DNA of 64,000 nucleotides from Micromonospora_G sp044901685 (GCF_044901685.1 NZ_JBJDPS010000001.1:744001-808000), one strand, 5' to 3'. Shown: positions 51,429-60,376, counted from the first letter of the stretch. Program-made: numbers and translations. The notes: generated from the sequence alone by a model not told the origin.

Positions 51429-52413
51429 CACCGACGACCTGGACGACCTCGACCGCCGCATCATCGCGGCGTTGCAGAGCGACGGCCGGGCGAGCTGGAC
51501 GGAGATCGCGGAGCTCTCCGGCAGCTCGGTCGCGACCGTTGCCCGGCGCGGGCAGCAACTGCTGCGCGAGGGGGTCGTCCGGGTCGCGGCCATCCCCGGT
51601 AACAACCACGCCGGCGCGGCGGACCTGTTCGTCCTGCGCATCACCTGCGAGCCGGGCACCCAGATGGAGGTGGTCTCGGAACTGGTCCGCCACAGCGACC
51701 TGCGCTTCCTCAGCCTGGTGACCGGTCCGTACGACATCCTGGCCGAGCTGAACCTGCGACGGGAGGAGTCGTTACAGGCCCGGATCGTCGAGCGGATCCT
51801 GGCCATCAAGGGGGTGCAGCGCTGCGACACCGACCTGACGCTGCACGTCTACAAGGTGTCGCACGACTGGAGCCGGCAGTTGCTCGGCGACGACCCGCCG
51901 GAGGAGGTGGCCGAGGCGCACCAGTGCGACCCGAGCCACTTCGACGCGGTCGACCGGCAGATCATCGACCTGATGCGCGAGGACGGCCGGTCCAGCTTCC
52001 GGACCGTGGCGGCCGAGGTCGGACTGAACGAGAGCACCGTACGCCGACGGTTCGAGACCCTGCTCAGTCGCGGCTGCATCCTGGTCACCACGCTGGTCCC
52101 GGCACCGGCGCTGGGCTTCGAGTCGGAGATCGTCCTCAACGTCACCGTCGCGCCGCCGTTCCTCGACTCGGTCGCCCGCACCCTGTCGCGTTACCGGGGC
52201 GTGCGGTACGTCGCGGCGATGCTGAGCAACAACGCGCTGATGTGCGAGCTGATCCTGCCGACCACCCAGGACCTCTTCGAGTTCACCACCAACACGCTCG
52301 GCCGGCTGGAGGGTGTGCAGGGCTGGACGGCGAGTGTGGTGCTGCTCGTGCTGCGTCGTGGTTTTGTCGAGACGCCCTGGTGGCGGGGGAGCATCGAGAC
52401 CGCGCAGCGGTGA
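51418..52413 (+). CDS. Lrp/AsnC-family regulator with two DNA-binding and sensor halves
   Basis: A 331-residue protein, twice the usual 150-residue length. The first half has LDDLDRRIIAALQSDGRASWTEIAELSGSSVATVARRGQQL (winged helix) and an RAM-like region. The second half repeats it with FDAVDRQIIDLMREDGRSSFRTVAAEVGLNESTVRRRFETL and another RAM-like region. So it can act as a pseudo-dimer. It ends the dipeptide operon and most likely senses an amino acid or peptide released by it. Start ATG 51418 lies inside the hydrolase gene. The divergent promoter 44467-44714 is the likely target. Confidence 0.88.
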   Translation: MSSSTDDLDDLDRRIIAALQSDGRASWTEIAELSGSSVATVARRGQQLLREGVVRVAAIPGNNHAGAADLFVLRITCEPGTQMEVVSELVRHSDLRFLSLVTGPYDILAELNLRREESLQARIVERILAIKGVQRCDTDLTLHVYKVSHDWSRQLLGDDPPEEVAEAHQCDPSHFDAVDRQIIDLMREDGRSSFRTVAAEVGLNESTVRRRFETLLSRGCILVTTLVPAPALGFESEIVLNVTVAPPFLDSVARTLSRYRGVRYVAAMLSNNALMCELILPTTQDLFEFTTNTLGRLEGVQGWTASVVLLVLRRGFVETPWWRGSIETAQR

Positions 52414-52714
52414 GCGGCGGGGCGCCGTACCGGGTGTGTTGTCGGCTCCGGCCCTCGTCCGTGAGCGGGCTCCGGTAGCCGTCTGGTTGCCGTACGGGAT
52501 CGTGCCTGGTTGCCGGTGCGCCGGTCGCGTTGCCGTGCGGTGATGACCTGACCGCGTCGATCGACAACCGGTGCAGGGTCTATGTTGTGGGGGCGTTTCT
52601 GGTGGTTCGGCGCGGTTGCGACGCCGAACGACGTACCGAGGCGGACCGGTGCCACCCGCTTCCACGACCGCCGGGCCAGCGGCGGTCGGCCCCGACGAGA
52701 GGAACCGCGACCCG
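52414..52714. other. 301-bp spacer without a gene
   Basis: No coding frame with plausible codon use, no strong hairpin and no repeat was seen. Repeated GGTTGCCG/GGTTGCCGT words (52480-52530) are the only pattern. A promoter for the next gene is expected in its lower G+C part, near 52550-52600. Confidence 0.5.
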
Positions 52715-54844
52715 ATGTCTGCTGCCCAGGGCGGTTACCGGCAGGACGACCCGGTGCGCGGGCTGCCCGGCGGGCAGGGCCGGGAAACTCAGCCGCCGGT
52801 CGGTGGGCCACCGCCGGAGGAGGACGCCGACCTGGCCTCGGCGGTGCGTTCGACCACCCGGATGCGTACCGCGTTCTACGTGGTGGTGCTGCTGATCGCG
52901 CTCGGCGGCCAGGTCTCCGGCGCGATGGAGGCGCTCGGCATGCCCTGGTACGTCGCGCTGCCGGCGGTCGGCGCGCTCGAACTCGGCGGCATGGTGGTGC
53001 TGGCCAACGCGGACGTACGGCGACGCCTCGGCGAGCACGCGACCCTGTCCCGGCTGCTGTCGGCCGGGATCGCGGGCGGTGCGGTGGCCTTCAACTGGCT
53101 GGCTCACGAGAACCACCTCGAAGGCGGCTTCTACGGCGGCATGTCGCTGCTCGGCTACCTGGTGTGGCTGATGAACACCGAGAACAAGCGCCGCGACCGG
53201 TTGCGGGCCAAGCGGCAGCTCCCGCCCACACCACCCGCGTACGAGGTGGTCGGGCACTGGTTGCGGCACCCGCTGCTGACCCGGCGCGCGCGTACCCTGG
53301 CCAAGGCGGCGCCCTCGCTCGGCCTCTACGGCTCGCTGGAGGCCGCCCGTACCCAGGTCCGCACCGAGCGGCGACAGGCGGCCCTGTCCAAGGTGCTCCG
53401 TCGCAAGATCAGGCGCGCACTGGACGGAACCACGGCCGACATCGCGGTGGCGGTCTACGACCTCGACGAGATCGCCCGGCGGTTGGCCGAGCGCGCGGAC
53501 TACGACGGTCTGACCGCCCTGATCGCCGCCGACCTGGCGCCCGCCCGGGTGCTCGCGGGCAACCTGCCGGCGGGACGCAGGCGGTGGTGGCGACGGCGCT
53601 CCGGCGGCCCCGACGCGGTGGCGCTCGCCTCGGCCGACCGGCTGCTCAACGACGCGCTGGCGGTCCCGGACCCGGGCCGGATCCACCCGGCACACCGCGC
53701 CGCCGCCGAACTGGCACCGGCACCGGCACGGGTCGCCGAGCCGGTCACGTACGCGACGGGACGGAACGAACCGGCGATGGCCGACACCGACCGGTTCGAC
53801 CCGCCGACGGTGGTCGAACGCCTCGACCCGCCGTCGCCCGCCAGCGGTGAGCGTCCGCCGGAGGAGGCCGACCCGACGGCCGAGAAGGCCGACCCGGCCG
53901 CGGACCAGGCCGACCAGGCGGGGGAGAGGGCCGAGCCGGTCCTGACCGACGAACACGTCGAGCGGGGCGTGCGGAGCGAGCCGGTCGAGCAGGGTGTGCG
54001 GAGCGAGCGTGCTGTCCGGACCGCCGAGCCGCGCGCGGAGCGTGGGCAGCGGACGAACGGGCGGGCCAGCCGCGCCGTCGACCGCGCGGCGGGAGCGGAG
54101 CCGGAGCAGTCCGGGCAGCCCGACGTGGTCGACCGGCCGGAGCCGGCCCGGCCCCGCTGGGACGCGCTGACGGCCGAGGTGAGCGCCATTTTCTCGACCG
54201 CGCAGCGGCGTCCCGCGCGCACCTCCGTCGAGCGGGAGGCGGCGGCCCGATCGGCGCCGGCCGAGCCCGAGCCACCGGCGAGCCCCGAGCCCTCGCCGGG
54301 TTCGGTGACCCGGTCCGAGGTGGCTGACCAGCCTGAGCCGGTGACCCGGCCCGGGATGGTGCACCAGCCGGTGACCCGGCCTGGAATGGTGCATCAGCCT
54401 GACGCGGTGACCCGGTCGGCGTCCGAGGCCGCGAGCCCGTTCGAGCAGTCGCCGTCCGAGCAGCCACCGGTCGTGCCGATCACCGAGCGGCCGTTGCCCG
54501 ACCTGGTCGCGGCGGCGGCGACCCGTACGCTGCCGCCGTCGCAGGTCGCCCCCCGGGCCTCGGTCGAGCCGGTGCGGGTGGCCCGGGGCGTGGCGTCGGT
54601 GCCGTCCGGTGGCGAGGGTTCGTTGCGCTCCCGGGTGTACGCGGCGCTGGACGAGCTGGTCTCGCCCGACGACGAGCGGGACAACGCCACCCTGACCGAC
54701 CTGATGATGACCGACCTCCGGCTGACCCCGGCCGACCGCACCAACGTGGTCAAGTACGTCCGGACCTGGCGGGCCGACACGACCGCCGGGCGTCGTTCGC
54801 CCGCTGACGCGGACCGACGGGTGCGGGCGGTGCCGGGGCAGTAG
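52715..54844 (+). CDS. DUF2637/SpdB-like membrane protein with long disordered tail
   Basis: A 709-residue protein. Residues about 48-165 hold four membrane spans (FYVVVLLIALGGQV, VALPAVGALELGGMVVLA, LLSAGIAGGAVAFNWLA, YGGMSLLGYLVWLM), the pattern of DUF2637 and the SpdB spread proteins of Streptomyces plasmids. About 175-300 is a charged helical segment. About 330-630 is low-complexity Pro/Glu/Arg-rich sequence with a 30-bp repeat (VTRPGMVHQP twice). The final 60 residues (SRVYAALDELVSP to VVKYVRTWRAD) are again ordered and look like a winged-helix partner. It is alone, with no other transfer gene near. Start ATG 52715 is chosen at MSAAQGG; the site is weak. Confidence 0.7.
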   Translation: MSAAQGGYRQDDPVRGLPGGQGRETQPPVGGPPPEEDADLASAVRSTTRMRTAFYVVVLLIALGGQVSGAMEALGMPWYVALPAVGALELGGMVVLANADVRRRLGEHATLSRLLSAGIAGGAVAFNWLAHENHLEGGFYGGMSLLGYLVWLMNTENKRRDRLRAKRQLPPTPPAYEVVGHWLRHPLLTRRARTLAKAAPSLGLYGSLEAARTQVRTERRQAALSKVLRRKIRRALDGTTADIAVAVYDLDEIARRLAERADYDGLTALIAADLAPARVLAGNLPAGRRRWWRRRSGGPDAVALASADRLLNDALAVPDPGRIHPAHRAAAELAPAPARVAEPVTYATGRNEPAMADTDRFDPPTVVERLDPPSPASGERPPEEADPTAEKADPAADQADQAGERAEPVLTDEHVERGVRSEPVEQGVRSERAVRTAEPRAERGQRTNGRASRAVDRAAGAEPEQSGQPDVVDRPEPARPRWDALTAEVSAIFSTAQRRPARTSVEREAAARSAPAEPEPPASPEPSPGSVTRSEVADQPEPVTRPGMVHQPVTRPGMVHQPDAVTRSASEAASPFEQSPSEQPPVVPITERPLPDLVAAAATRTLPPSQVAPRASVEPVRVARGVASVPSGGEGSLRSRVYAALDELVSPDDERDNATLTDLMMTDLRLTPADRTNVVKYVRTWRADTTAGRRSPADADRRVRAVPGQ

Positions 54845-54866
54845 TCCTCGGACGACGATCCATCCT

Positions 54867-54896
54867 CGCGGCCGGCATCCTCGGATGCCGGCCGCG
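54867..54896. terminator. 13-bp hairpin terminator
   Basis: Arms 54867-54879 and 54884-54896 (CGCGGCCGGCATC and its complement) enclose a 4-nt loop. They follow the DUF2637 gene by 22 bp. Confidence 0.88.
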
Positions 54897-54938
54897 CCCG
54901 TGTGTACCGCTTCGACGACCATGCCTTGACGGACCTCC

Positions 54939-54956
54939 ATACTGCATACAGAATCC
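54939..54956. promoter_or_regulatory. Oxalate-locus operator candidate 1
   Basis: ATACTGCATACAGAATCC lies 108-125 bp before the reductase start. It shares the core ATAC-T/G-G-AT-CA with sites at 58934 and 63671. The AT-rich word stands out from a G+C-rich surrounding. A GntR-type dimer would fit this form. Confidence 0.5.
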
Positions 54957-55063
54957 TATGAGGTGACAGCGGTATCACCGTCGGTGGTAGGCGGGCGGCG
55001 GCCCGACCTACCGCCCCACCGCGCCGGCAGGGCGACCTGGAGCAACGTGAGGAGATCGCTGAG

Positions 55064-55948
55064 ATGACACGCGTGGGTTTCATCGGCCTCGGCATCATGG
55101 GCGGCCCGATGGCCGGCAACCTGGTCAAGGCCGGCTTCGACGTGATCGGTTACGACTACAGCCCGGCCCGGACCGAGGCGCTCGCCGCCGCCGGTGGCCG
55201 TGCCGCCAGCGGAATCACCGAGGTGGTCCGGGAATCCGACGTGGTCGTCACCATGGTTCCCGACTCGCCGGACGTGGAGGCGGTGGCCCTCGGCGAGGAC
55301 GGCATCCTCGCCACCGCCCGGCCCGGTCAGCTCTACGTCGACATGAGCAGCATCTCGCCGAAGACCGCCCAGGCTGTTGCCGAGGCCGCGAAGCCGTACG
55401 GCGTACGGGTGCTCGACGCGCCGGTCAGCGGGGGCGAGCAGGGGGCGATCGAGGGCACCCTCTCCATCATGGTCGGTGGCGACCCGGCCGACTTCGAGCA
55501 GGCCCGCCCGGTGCTGGAGGTGGTCGGCGCGACCATCGTGCACGTCGGCCCGCACGGCTCCGGTCAGACGGTCAAGGCGGCGAACCAGTTGATCGTCGCC
55601 GGAACCATCGAACTGGTCGCCGAGGCGATCGTCTTCCTCGAGGCGTACGGGGTGGACACCGAGGCGGCCGTCCGGGTGCTGGCCGGCGGTCTGGCCGGCA
55701 ACCGCATCCTGGACCGCAAGGCGGCCGGGATGCTGGCCCGCCAGTTCCAGCCCGGGTTCCGGATCGACCTGCACCACAAGGACATGGGCATCGTCACCTC
55801 GGCGGCCCGCGAGGCCGGCGTGGTGATCCCGCTCGGCGCCGCTGTCGCCCAGCTCATCGCCTCGCTGAAGGCACAGGGGCACGGGGGACTGGACCACTCG
55901 GCGCTGCTCAAGCTGGTCGAGCAGCTCTCCGGTCGTACCTCCGACTGA
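55064..55948 (+). CDS. glxR: 2-hydroxy-3-oxopropionate (tartronate semialdehyde) reductase
   Basis: A 294-residue beta-hydroxyacid dehydrogenase. The nucleotide fold is VGFIGLGIMGGPMAGNLVKAGFDV, the substrate site LDAPVSGGEQGA, and the catalytic Lys lies in GSGQTVKAANQLIVAG, with a second HKDMGIV motif. The Asp after beta2 (GYDYSPAR) favours NADH. In glyoxylate use, this step turns tartronate semialdehyde into glycerate, consistent with the oxalate genes downstream. The partner glyoxylate carboligase is not in the window. It has its own promoter with the shared operator. The gene is followed after 11 nt by the pyruvate-kinase-like gene. Confidence 0.86.
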   Translation: MTRVGFIGLGIMGGPMAGNLVKAGFDVIGYDYSPARTEALAAAGGRAASGITEVVRESDVVVTMVPDSPDVEAVALGEDGILATARPGQLYVDMSSISPKTAQAVAEAAKPYGVRVLDAPVSGGEQGAIEGTLSIMVGGDPADFEQARPVLEVVGATIVHVGPHGSGQTVKAANQLIVAGTIELVAEAIVFLEAYGVDTEAAVRVLAGGLAGNRILDRKAAGMLARQFQPGFRIDLHHKDMGIVTSAAREAGVVIPLGAAVAQLIASLKAQGHGGLDHSALLKLVEQLSGRTSD

Positions 55949-55959
55949 GGCCGCTCCCG

Positions 55960-57195
55960 ATGGCCCGCCGCGCGAAGATCGTCTGCACCCTCGGACCCGC
56001 GACCGCGAGTGCGGAGCGGCTACGGGAGCTGGTCGAGGCCGGGATGGACGTGGCCCGGCTCGACCTGGGGCACGGCACCCGCGCCGACCACGCCGCCACC
56101 TACCACCTGGTACGCGAGGTCGCGGCGCGCGCCGGTCGTACCGTCGGCGTTCTCGCCGACCTGCGCGGACCGCAGATCCGGTACGGACGCCTCGCGACCG
56201 GCGCCGCGCTGGCCGAGCAACGCGCCGCGGACCTCCGGTTCGTCCTCGGTCTCGGCGTCGACCTGGTGGCGCTGTCGTTCGTCAGCTCCGCGGGGGACGT
56301 GGCGGTCGCCCGGGAGGTGATGGCGGATCTCGGGGTGTGGCGACCGGTCCTGGCCAAGTTGGAGACCCCGACGGCGGTGGAGCACCTCGACGCCATCGTT
56401 GACGCCTTCGACGGCGTGGTGGTGGCCCGCGACGACCTCGGGGTCGAGTTGCCGCTGGACGAGATCCCCCTGGTCCAGAAGCGGGCCGTGCGGCGCTGCC
56501 GCGAGCTGGCCAAGCCGGTGGTCGTGGCCGCGCAGATGCTCGACTCGATGGTCGAGCAGCCGCGCCCCACCAGGGCCGAGGCGTCCGACGTGGCGAACGC
56601 GGTGCTCGACGGCGCCGACGCGCTGCTGCTCGCCGACGAGACCAGCGTCGGTGCGTTCCCGGTGGCGGCGGCGGCGATGATGGCGCGGATCGTCGAGTCG
56701 GCCGAGGCGAGCGCTTCGGCCCGGCCTCCCGTGCCGGCCGCCGGGCCGGTGGAGAACGCGGACGCGGTCACGGTGGCCGCGACCGAGGTGGCCCAGTCGC
56801 TGACGGTCGGCGCCATCTGTTGCTTCACCCGGTCCGGGGCGACCGCGCGACAACTGGCCCGGCACCAGCCGGAGATGCCGCTGCTGGCGTTCACCCCGGA
56901 CCGGGGCGTACCCGCCCGGCTCGCCCTGACCTGGGGCGTCGAGACGTTCACGGTGCCGGTCGTCCGGCACACCGACGAGATGGTCCACCAGGTGCAGGAC
57001 ACGCTGCTGTCGTTGGGCCGTTTCCAGGTCGGCGACCTGGTGCTGATCGTCGCCGGCAGCCCGCCCGGACTGCCCGGCTCGACCAACACGATGCGCCTGC
57101 TCCGGCTGGGTGACCGGGTGATGGCCCGGCCCCCGGCACACGCGGCGGTACGACTGCTCCAGCGGGCCGCCCCCAGCCCGGAACCGGTGCCCTGA
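55960..57195 (+). CDS. Pyruvate-kinase-like protein lacking the B (lid) domain
   Basis: A 411-residue protein. Normal kinase parts are KIVCTLGPAT, LADLRGPQIRYGRL, VALSFVSSAGDV, VLAKLETPTAVEHL (active Lys), VVARDDLGVELP and PRPTRAEASDVANAVLDGAD. But GRLATGAALAEQRAADLRF joins the two halves of the barrel directly, so the roughly 100-residue B domain is missing. NFSHG is replaced by LDLGHG, the Thr before QML by Ala, and MLSGET by LLADET. It probably lacks classical kinase activity. In other bacteria a pyruvate kinase (TtuE) goes with glycerate/tartronate genes, and here it follows the reductase by 11 nt. Its role may be regulatory or a new reaction. Confidence 0.8.
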   Translation: MARRAKIVCTLGPATASAERLRELVEAGMDVARLDLGHGTRADHAATYHLVREVAARAGRTVGVLADLRGPQIRYGRLATGAALAEQRAADLRFVLGLGVDLVALSFVSSAGDVAVAREVMADLGVWRPVLAKLETPTAVEHLDAIVDAFDGVVVARDDLGVELPLDEIPLVQKRAVRRCRELAKPVVVAAQMLDSMVEQPRPTRAEASDVANAVLDGADALLLADETSVGAFPVAAAAMMARIVESAEASASARPPVPAAGPVENADAVTVAATEVAQSLTVGAICCFTRSGATARQLARHQPEMPLLAFTPDRGVPARLALTWGVETFTVPVVRHTDEMVHQVQDTLLSLGRFQVGDLVLIVAGSPPGLPGSTNTMRLLRLGDRVMARPPAHAAVRLLQRAAPSPEPVP

Positions 57196-57240
57196 CCGCG
57201 CCGGAGCGCACCCACCCGTCACCGGTCCGTGCTGGTCTGA

Positions 57241-57284
57241 CCGCGACCGTCGCCGACGGCCTCACCCCTCGGCGACGGTCGCGG
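57241..57284. terminator. 16-bp hairpin terminator between convergent genes
   Basis: Arms 57241-57256 and 57269-57284 (CCGCGACCGTCGCCGA and its complement) with a 12-nt loop. The right arm lies inside the last codons of moeA, so it serves both strands. Confidence 0.85.
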
Positions 57285-58569
57285 TGGCCAGCGGCAGCCG
57301 GTCGGGCAACCGGAGGGCGCCGCCGGGCGGTTCGGCGACCCCACGGGGTGCCCGCTCCACACTGTCCGGCGTGGTGGGACCGTCGGTCGCCAGCCGTACC
57401 ATCGCGGCGACGGCGGTGTCGGCGTCCGGCAGGGCGAGCAGTTCGACCTCGTCGCCCTGCCAGCCGGGCGGCACCACGGCCAGCGCGTTCGCCTCGGCGG
57501 CACCCCAGAGCAGGCCGGGCCGGTCGTGACCGACCGGCACCACGGCCGAGCCGTCCCGCGCCACCGGCACCAGTCGGGTGTCCCGGTCGAGGACCTTGAC
57601 CGGGCCGACCAGCCGGGCGGTGACCGGGCGCCGCTCCGACCGCCCGGCCAGCCGACCGAGCAGCGGCGCGAGCAGCGTCAACGCGGCGACCAGGGCGGCG
57701 TACGGATTTCCGGGCAGGCCGACGACGCAGCGCCCGTCCGGCATGGTGGCGAGCAGTTGCGGGTGACCGGGCCGGCAGGCGACCCCGTGCACCCGTACCC
57801 GGGCCGCCACCGTCTCCAGCGCACCGCGCAGGTGGTCGGCGGCGCCGACCGAGGTGGCGCCGCAGACCACGATCACGTCGGCGTCGGCCCGTCGCATCGC
57901 CTCCACCAGCGCGGTCAGGTCGTCGGTGACCCGGGTCGTCCAGGCGATCTCACCGCCGGCCGAGCGCACCAGACCGGGCAGCATCGGGCTGATCGCGTCC
58001 CGGACCCGACCGGGTGACGGCAGTCCGGCGGAGAGCAGTTCGGCGCCGGTCACCACCACCCCGACCCGGGGCCGCCGGTGTACGGCGAGCCGGTCGTGGC
58101 CGAGGCTCGCCGCGAGTCCGAGCAGGGTCGGCGTGACGAGGGTGCCGGCCGGCAGCACCTCGGCGCCGAGCGGGCAGTCGTCGCCGCGTCGGCGGATGTG
58201 CCGGCCCGACTCGATCTCCCCGTGCACCTGGTCACCCCGGAACCGGGCCCGCTCGTACGGCAGCACGGCGTCGACGCCCGAGGGCACCAGGGCACCGGTG
58301 GCGATCTCCATCGCGCTTCCCGGACCCAGCGGCTCGACCGGTCGCGCGTCACCGGCGAGGATCCGGCCGAGCACCTGCCACGGTCCGGTGCCGGCGACGG
58401 CGTACCCGTCCATCGCGGCGGCGTCGTACGCCGGCAGCGGGGAGAGGGCGACCAGCGGCTCGGCCAGGGTGGCGCCGAGCGCGGCGGGCAGCGGGACGTC
58501 GACCGGATCCAGCGGGGTGCCGGCCTGGCGGGCGATCCGGCGGGCCTCCGGCCAGCTCGTCGCGCTCAT
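57262..58569 (-). CDS. moeA: Molybdopterin molybdenumtransferase MoeA
   Basis: A 435-residue cytoplasmic enzyme that inserts molybdate into adenylated molybdopterin. The four-domain order is present: LPAYDAAAMDGYAV (domain I), EIATGALVPSGVDAVLPYE, RGDDCPLGAEVLPAGT, then the MogA-like domain III with GVVVTGAELL, SPMLPGLVRSAGGE and VVCGATSVGAADHL (usual GGVSVG reads GATSVG), and VVGLPGNPYAALVAALTLL. ATG 58569 overlaps the DUF6457 gene by 4 nt. The formate dehydrogenase expected of the oxalate pathway is a molybdenum enzyme, which explains its place here. A long upstream frame is spurious. Confidence 0.88.
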   Translation of the reverse strand: MSATSWPEARRIARQAGTPLDPVDVPLPAALGATLAEPLVALSPLPAYDAAAMDGYAVAGTGPWQVLGRILAGDARPVEPLGPGSAMEIATGALVPSGVDAVLPYERARFRGDQVHGEIESGRHIRRRGDDCPLGAEVLPAGTLVTPTLLGLAASLGHDRLAVHRRPRVGVVVTGAELLSAGLPSPGRVRDAISPMLPGLVRSAGGEIAWTTRVTDDLTALVEAMRRADADVIVVCGATSVGAADHLRGALETVAARVRVHGVACRPGHPQLLATMPDGRCVVGLPGNPYAALVAALTLLAPLLGRLAGRSERRPVTARLVGPVKVLDRDTRLVPVARDGSAVVPVGHDRPGLLWGAAEANALAVVPPGWQGDEVELLALPDADTAVAAMVRLATDGPTTPDSVERAPRGVAEPPGGALRLPDRLPLATATVAEG

Positions 58570-58811
58570 GACCGGCTGCCCCGTTCCGGCCAGCCGGCGG
58601 CGAGCGTGGCCAGCCGCTCGGCGGCCTGTCGCGGGTCGGCGCCCCGGCCGACCGCGACGCCGAGCAGGTAGGTGGTCAGTGGTGCCGCGGGTCGGGCCAC
58701 CCCGTGCGCGACGTCGCGGGCCAGGTCCAGGACGCGCTTCTGGTCGAGCGTGCCCTGGTCGAGGCCGAGTTCGTCGAGCGCCTGGCGGGTCCAATCCTCC
58801 AACTGGCTCAT
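58566..58811 (-). CDS. DUF6457 small protein
   Basis: An 81-residue helical protein with LEDWTRQALDELGLD near the start and VLDLARDVAHGVARPAAPLTTYLLGVAVGRGAD in the middle, the pattern of DUF6457. These are found next to or fused with molybdenum-cofactor genes, and here moeA follows with a 4-nt overlap. Function unknown; an accessory role in cofactor insertion is inferred. The promoter must lie in the 195 bp shared with the antiporter. Confidence 0.75.
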   Translation of the reverse strand: MSQLEDWTRQALDELGLDQGTLDQKRVLDLARDVAHGVARPAAPLTTYLLGVAVGRGADPRQAAERLATLAAGWPERGSRS

Positions 58812-58933
58812 CAACGCTCCTCGTTGTTCTCCGGTCGGTGGCGCCTGTGCCCTCCATCGTGCCCGACCCCGGGGGTGCGGACCGATTGAACCTGGACAGG
58901 CGCTCGTCCCTGGTAGACACTAGTGCACGTAAC

Positions 58934-58949
58934 ATACTGTATACAATGG
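58934..58949. promoter_or_regulatory. Oxalate-locus operator candidate 2
   Basis: ATACTGTATACAATGG, with the palindromic core GTATAC, lies 57-72 bp before the antiporter start and 123 bp from the DUF6457/moeA start. It matches the cores at 54939 and 63671. Confidence 0.5.
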
Positions 58950-59005
58950 CCGCCGGTGGGTGGATCACGACGCTCGCCGCACGGGTGACAGGCGGAGGTA
59001 CGAGC

Positions 59006-60376
59006 ATGCCGGACCCCAGTAACGCCCTACCCGTCCGCGAGGTACGTGACGTCTACGGGCGCCGCTACCGGGTCGGGGAGACCGACGTCGACCTCACCGG
59101 ACGATCCCGGGCCTGGATGCTCCGGCTCTGCTGGGCCTCGATGCTCGCGATCAGCCTCTTCCAGTACGGCTTCGGCGCCGCGATCCCGGCGCTGACCCGG
59201 GCCAACGGCTGGACCCTCTGGGAGGCGTTCGGCGTACTGGCGGTCTGGATCGTCTGCCAGGCCGGCACCGCGCTGCCCGCCGTCTGGCTCTACCGGCGGG
59301 CAAGGGTCCGCCTCGCCGCGCCGATGCTCGCCGGCGCGTCGCTCAGCCTGGTCGCGCTGACCACGCTCGGGCAGAGCCGGGACCTGACCACGGTCCTGCT
59401 GGGCTACGCGGTGCTCGGCGGGATCGGCGCCGGCCTGGTCTACATGACCTGCATCGCCACCGTCACCGAGTGGTTCCCCGAGCGGACGGCCACCACGGTC
59501 GGCGTGGTCAGCGGCGCCTTCGGCTACGGTGCGATCCCGTTTGTCGTGGTCGCCGCGTACGTCCTGGCGCCGGAGAACCTGCCGCTGGTCCTGAACGGCA
59601 CCGCGATCGCCGTGTTCGCCGTGGTGGCCACGAGCGGGCTGCTGCTGCGCAAGCCGCCCCGGCACTGGTGGCCGGCGGAGATCGACCCGCAGCGCTGGGC
59701 GGTCGACCGCCGGCTCAACCGGAGCATCCCGAACAACATGCCCGCCATCCGTGCCTACTCGCCCCGGGCGGCGGTACGCAGCGGCATGCTGCCCCTGATG
59801 TTCTTCCTCGTGGTGCTGACCGCCGCGATGGCGCTGTTCGACATCGCGTACCTGGTCGGGTTCGCCCACCACCGGGTCGACCAGCCGTTCCTGATCGTCG
59901 CCTCGATCGGCGTACTCGCCGTCGCCACCGGGATCGGCCGGGCGGTCACCAGTTCGCTCTCCGACCGGCTCGGCCGGCGCCGTACGCTCGGGCTCGCCCT
60001 GGCCGTCGGCGGGGTCGCGCAGTTCGGGCTGCTCGCCGCCGTACAGGCCGAGCAGGTGCTGGCGGTGGTGGCGTTCGCCGGACTCGCCGGCGCGGGCACC
60101 GGAGCCGGATACTCTCTGTTGGTCAGCCTGGTACGGGACTGGTTCGGCGGCGAGGCCACCCTGTTCAACTACGGCATCGTCTACACCGGCAAGGTGGTCG
60201 GCGGGCTGGCCGGCATCGGCCTGGCCGGTCTGGTGACCGGCACGCCCGGGGCGATCGCCGCCTTTGTCGCGGCTGGCTGTCTCGGCCTGTTCGGTGCACT
60301 GTTGACGAGCGGGATGCGCCAACCGGGACGACCGACGCTGTCGGTGCTGCCCCGGCTGCGCCCCGACAAGCTCTGA
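59006..60376 (+). CDS. Oxalate/formate antiporter family MFS transporter
   Basis: A 456-residue protein with about twelve spans. The first spans carry ISLFQYGFGAAIPAL and LAVWIVCQAGTALPAVWLY, the OFA family pattern. GYGAIPFVVVAAYVLAP and the loop DRLGRRRTLGLALAVGG (motif A) are clear. The Lys in NYGIVYTGKVVGGLAG is placed like the substrate-binding Lys of OxlT. It likely imports oxalate in exchange for formate. Start ATG 59006 follows GGCGGAGG by 7 nt. It has its own promoter with the shared operator. Confidence 0.83.
   Translation: MPDPSNALPVREVRDVYGRRYRVGETDVDLTGRSRAWMLRLCWASMLAISLFQYGFGAAIPALTRANGWTLWEAFGVLAVWIVCQAGTALPAVWLYRRARVRLAAPMLAGASLSLVALTTLGQSRDLTTVLLGYAVLGGIGAGLVYMTCIATVTEWFPERTATTVGVVSGAFGYGAIPFVVVAAYVLAPENLPLVLNGTAIAVFAVVATSGLLLRKPPRHWWPAEIDPQRWAVDRRLNRSIPNNMPAIRAYSPRAAVRSGMLPLMFFLVVLTAAMALFDIAYLVGFAHHRVDQPFLIVASIGVLAVATGIGRAVTSSLSDRLGRRRTLGLALAVGGVAQFGLLAAVQAEQVLAVVAFAGLAGAGTGAGYSLLVSLVRDWFGGEATLFNYGIVYTGKVVGGLAGIGLAGLVTGTPGAIAAFVAAGCLGLFGALLTSGMRQPGRPTLSVLPRLRPDKL

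Noticed and set aside
57854..59005. Long plus-strand frame upstream of the antiporter
   Set aside because: It is antisense to moeA and lacks membrane segments; GGCGGAGG before 59006 marks the real start.
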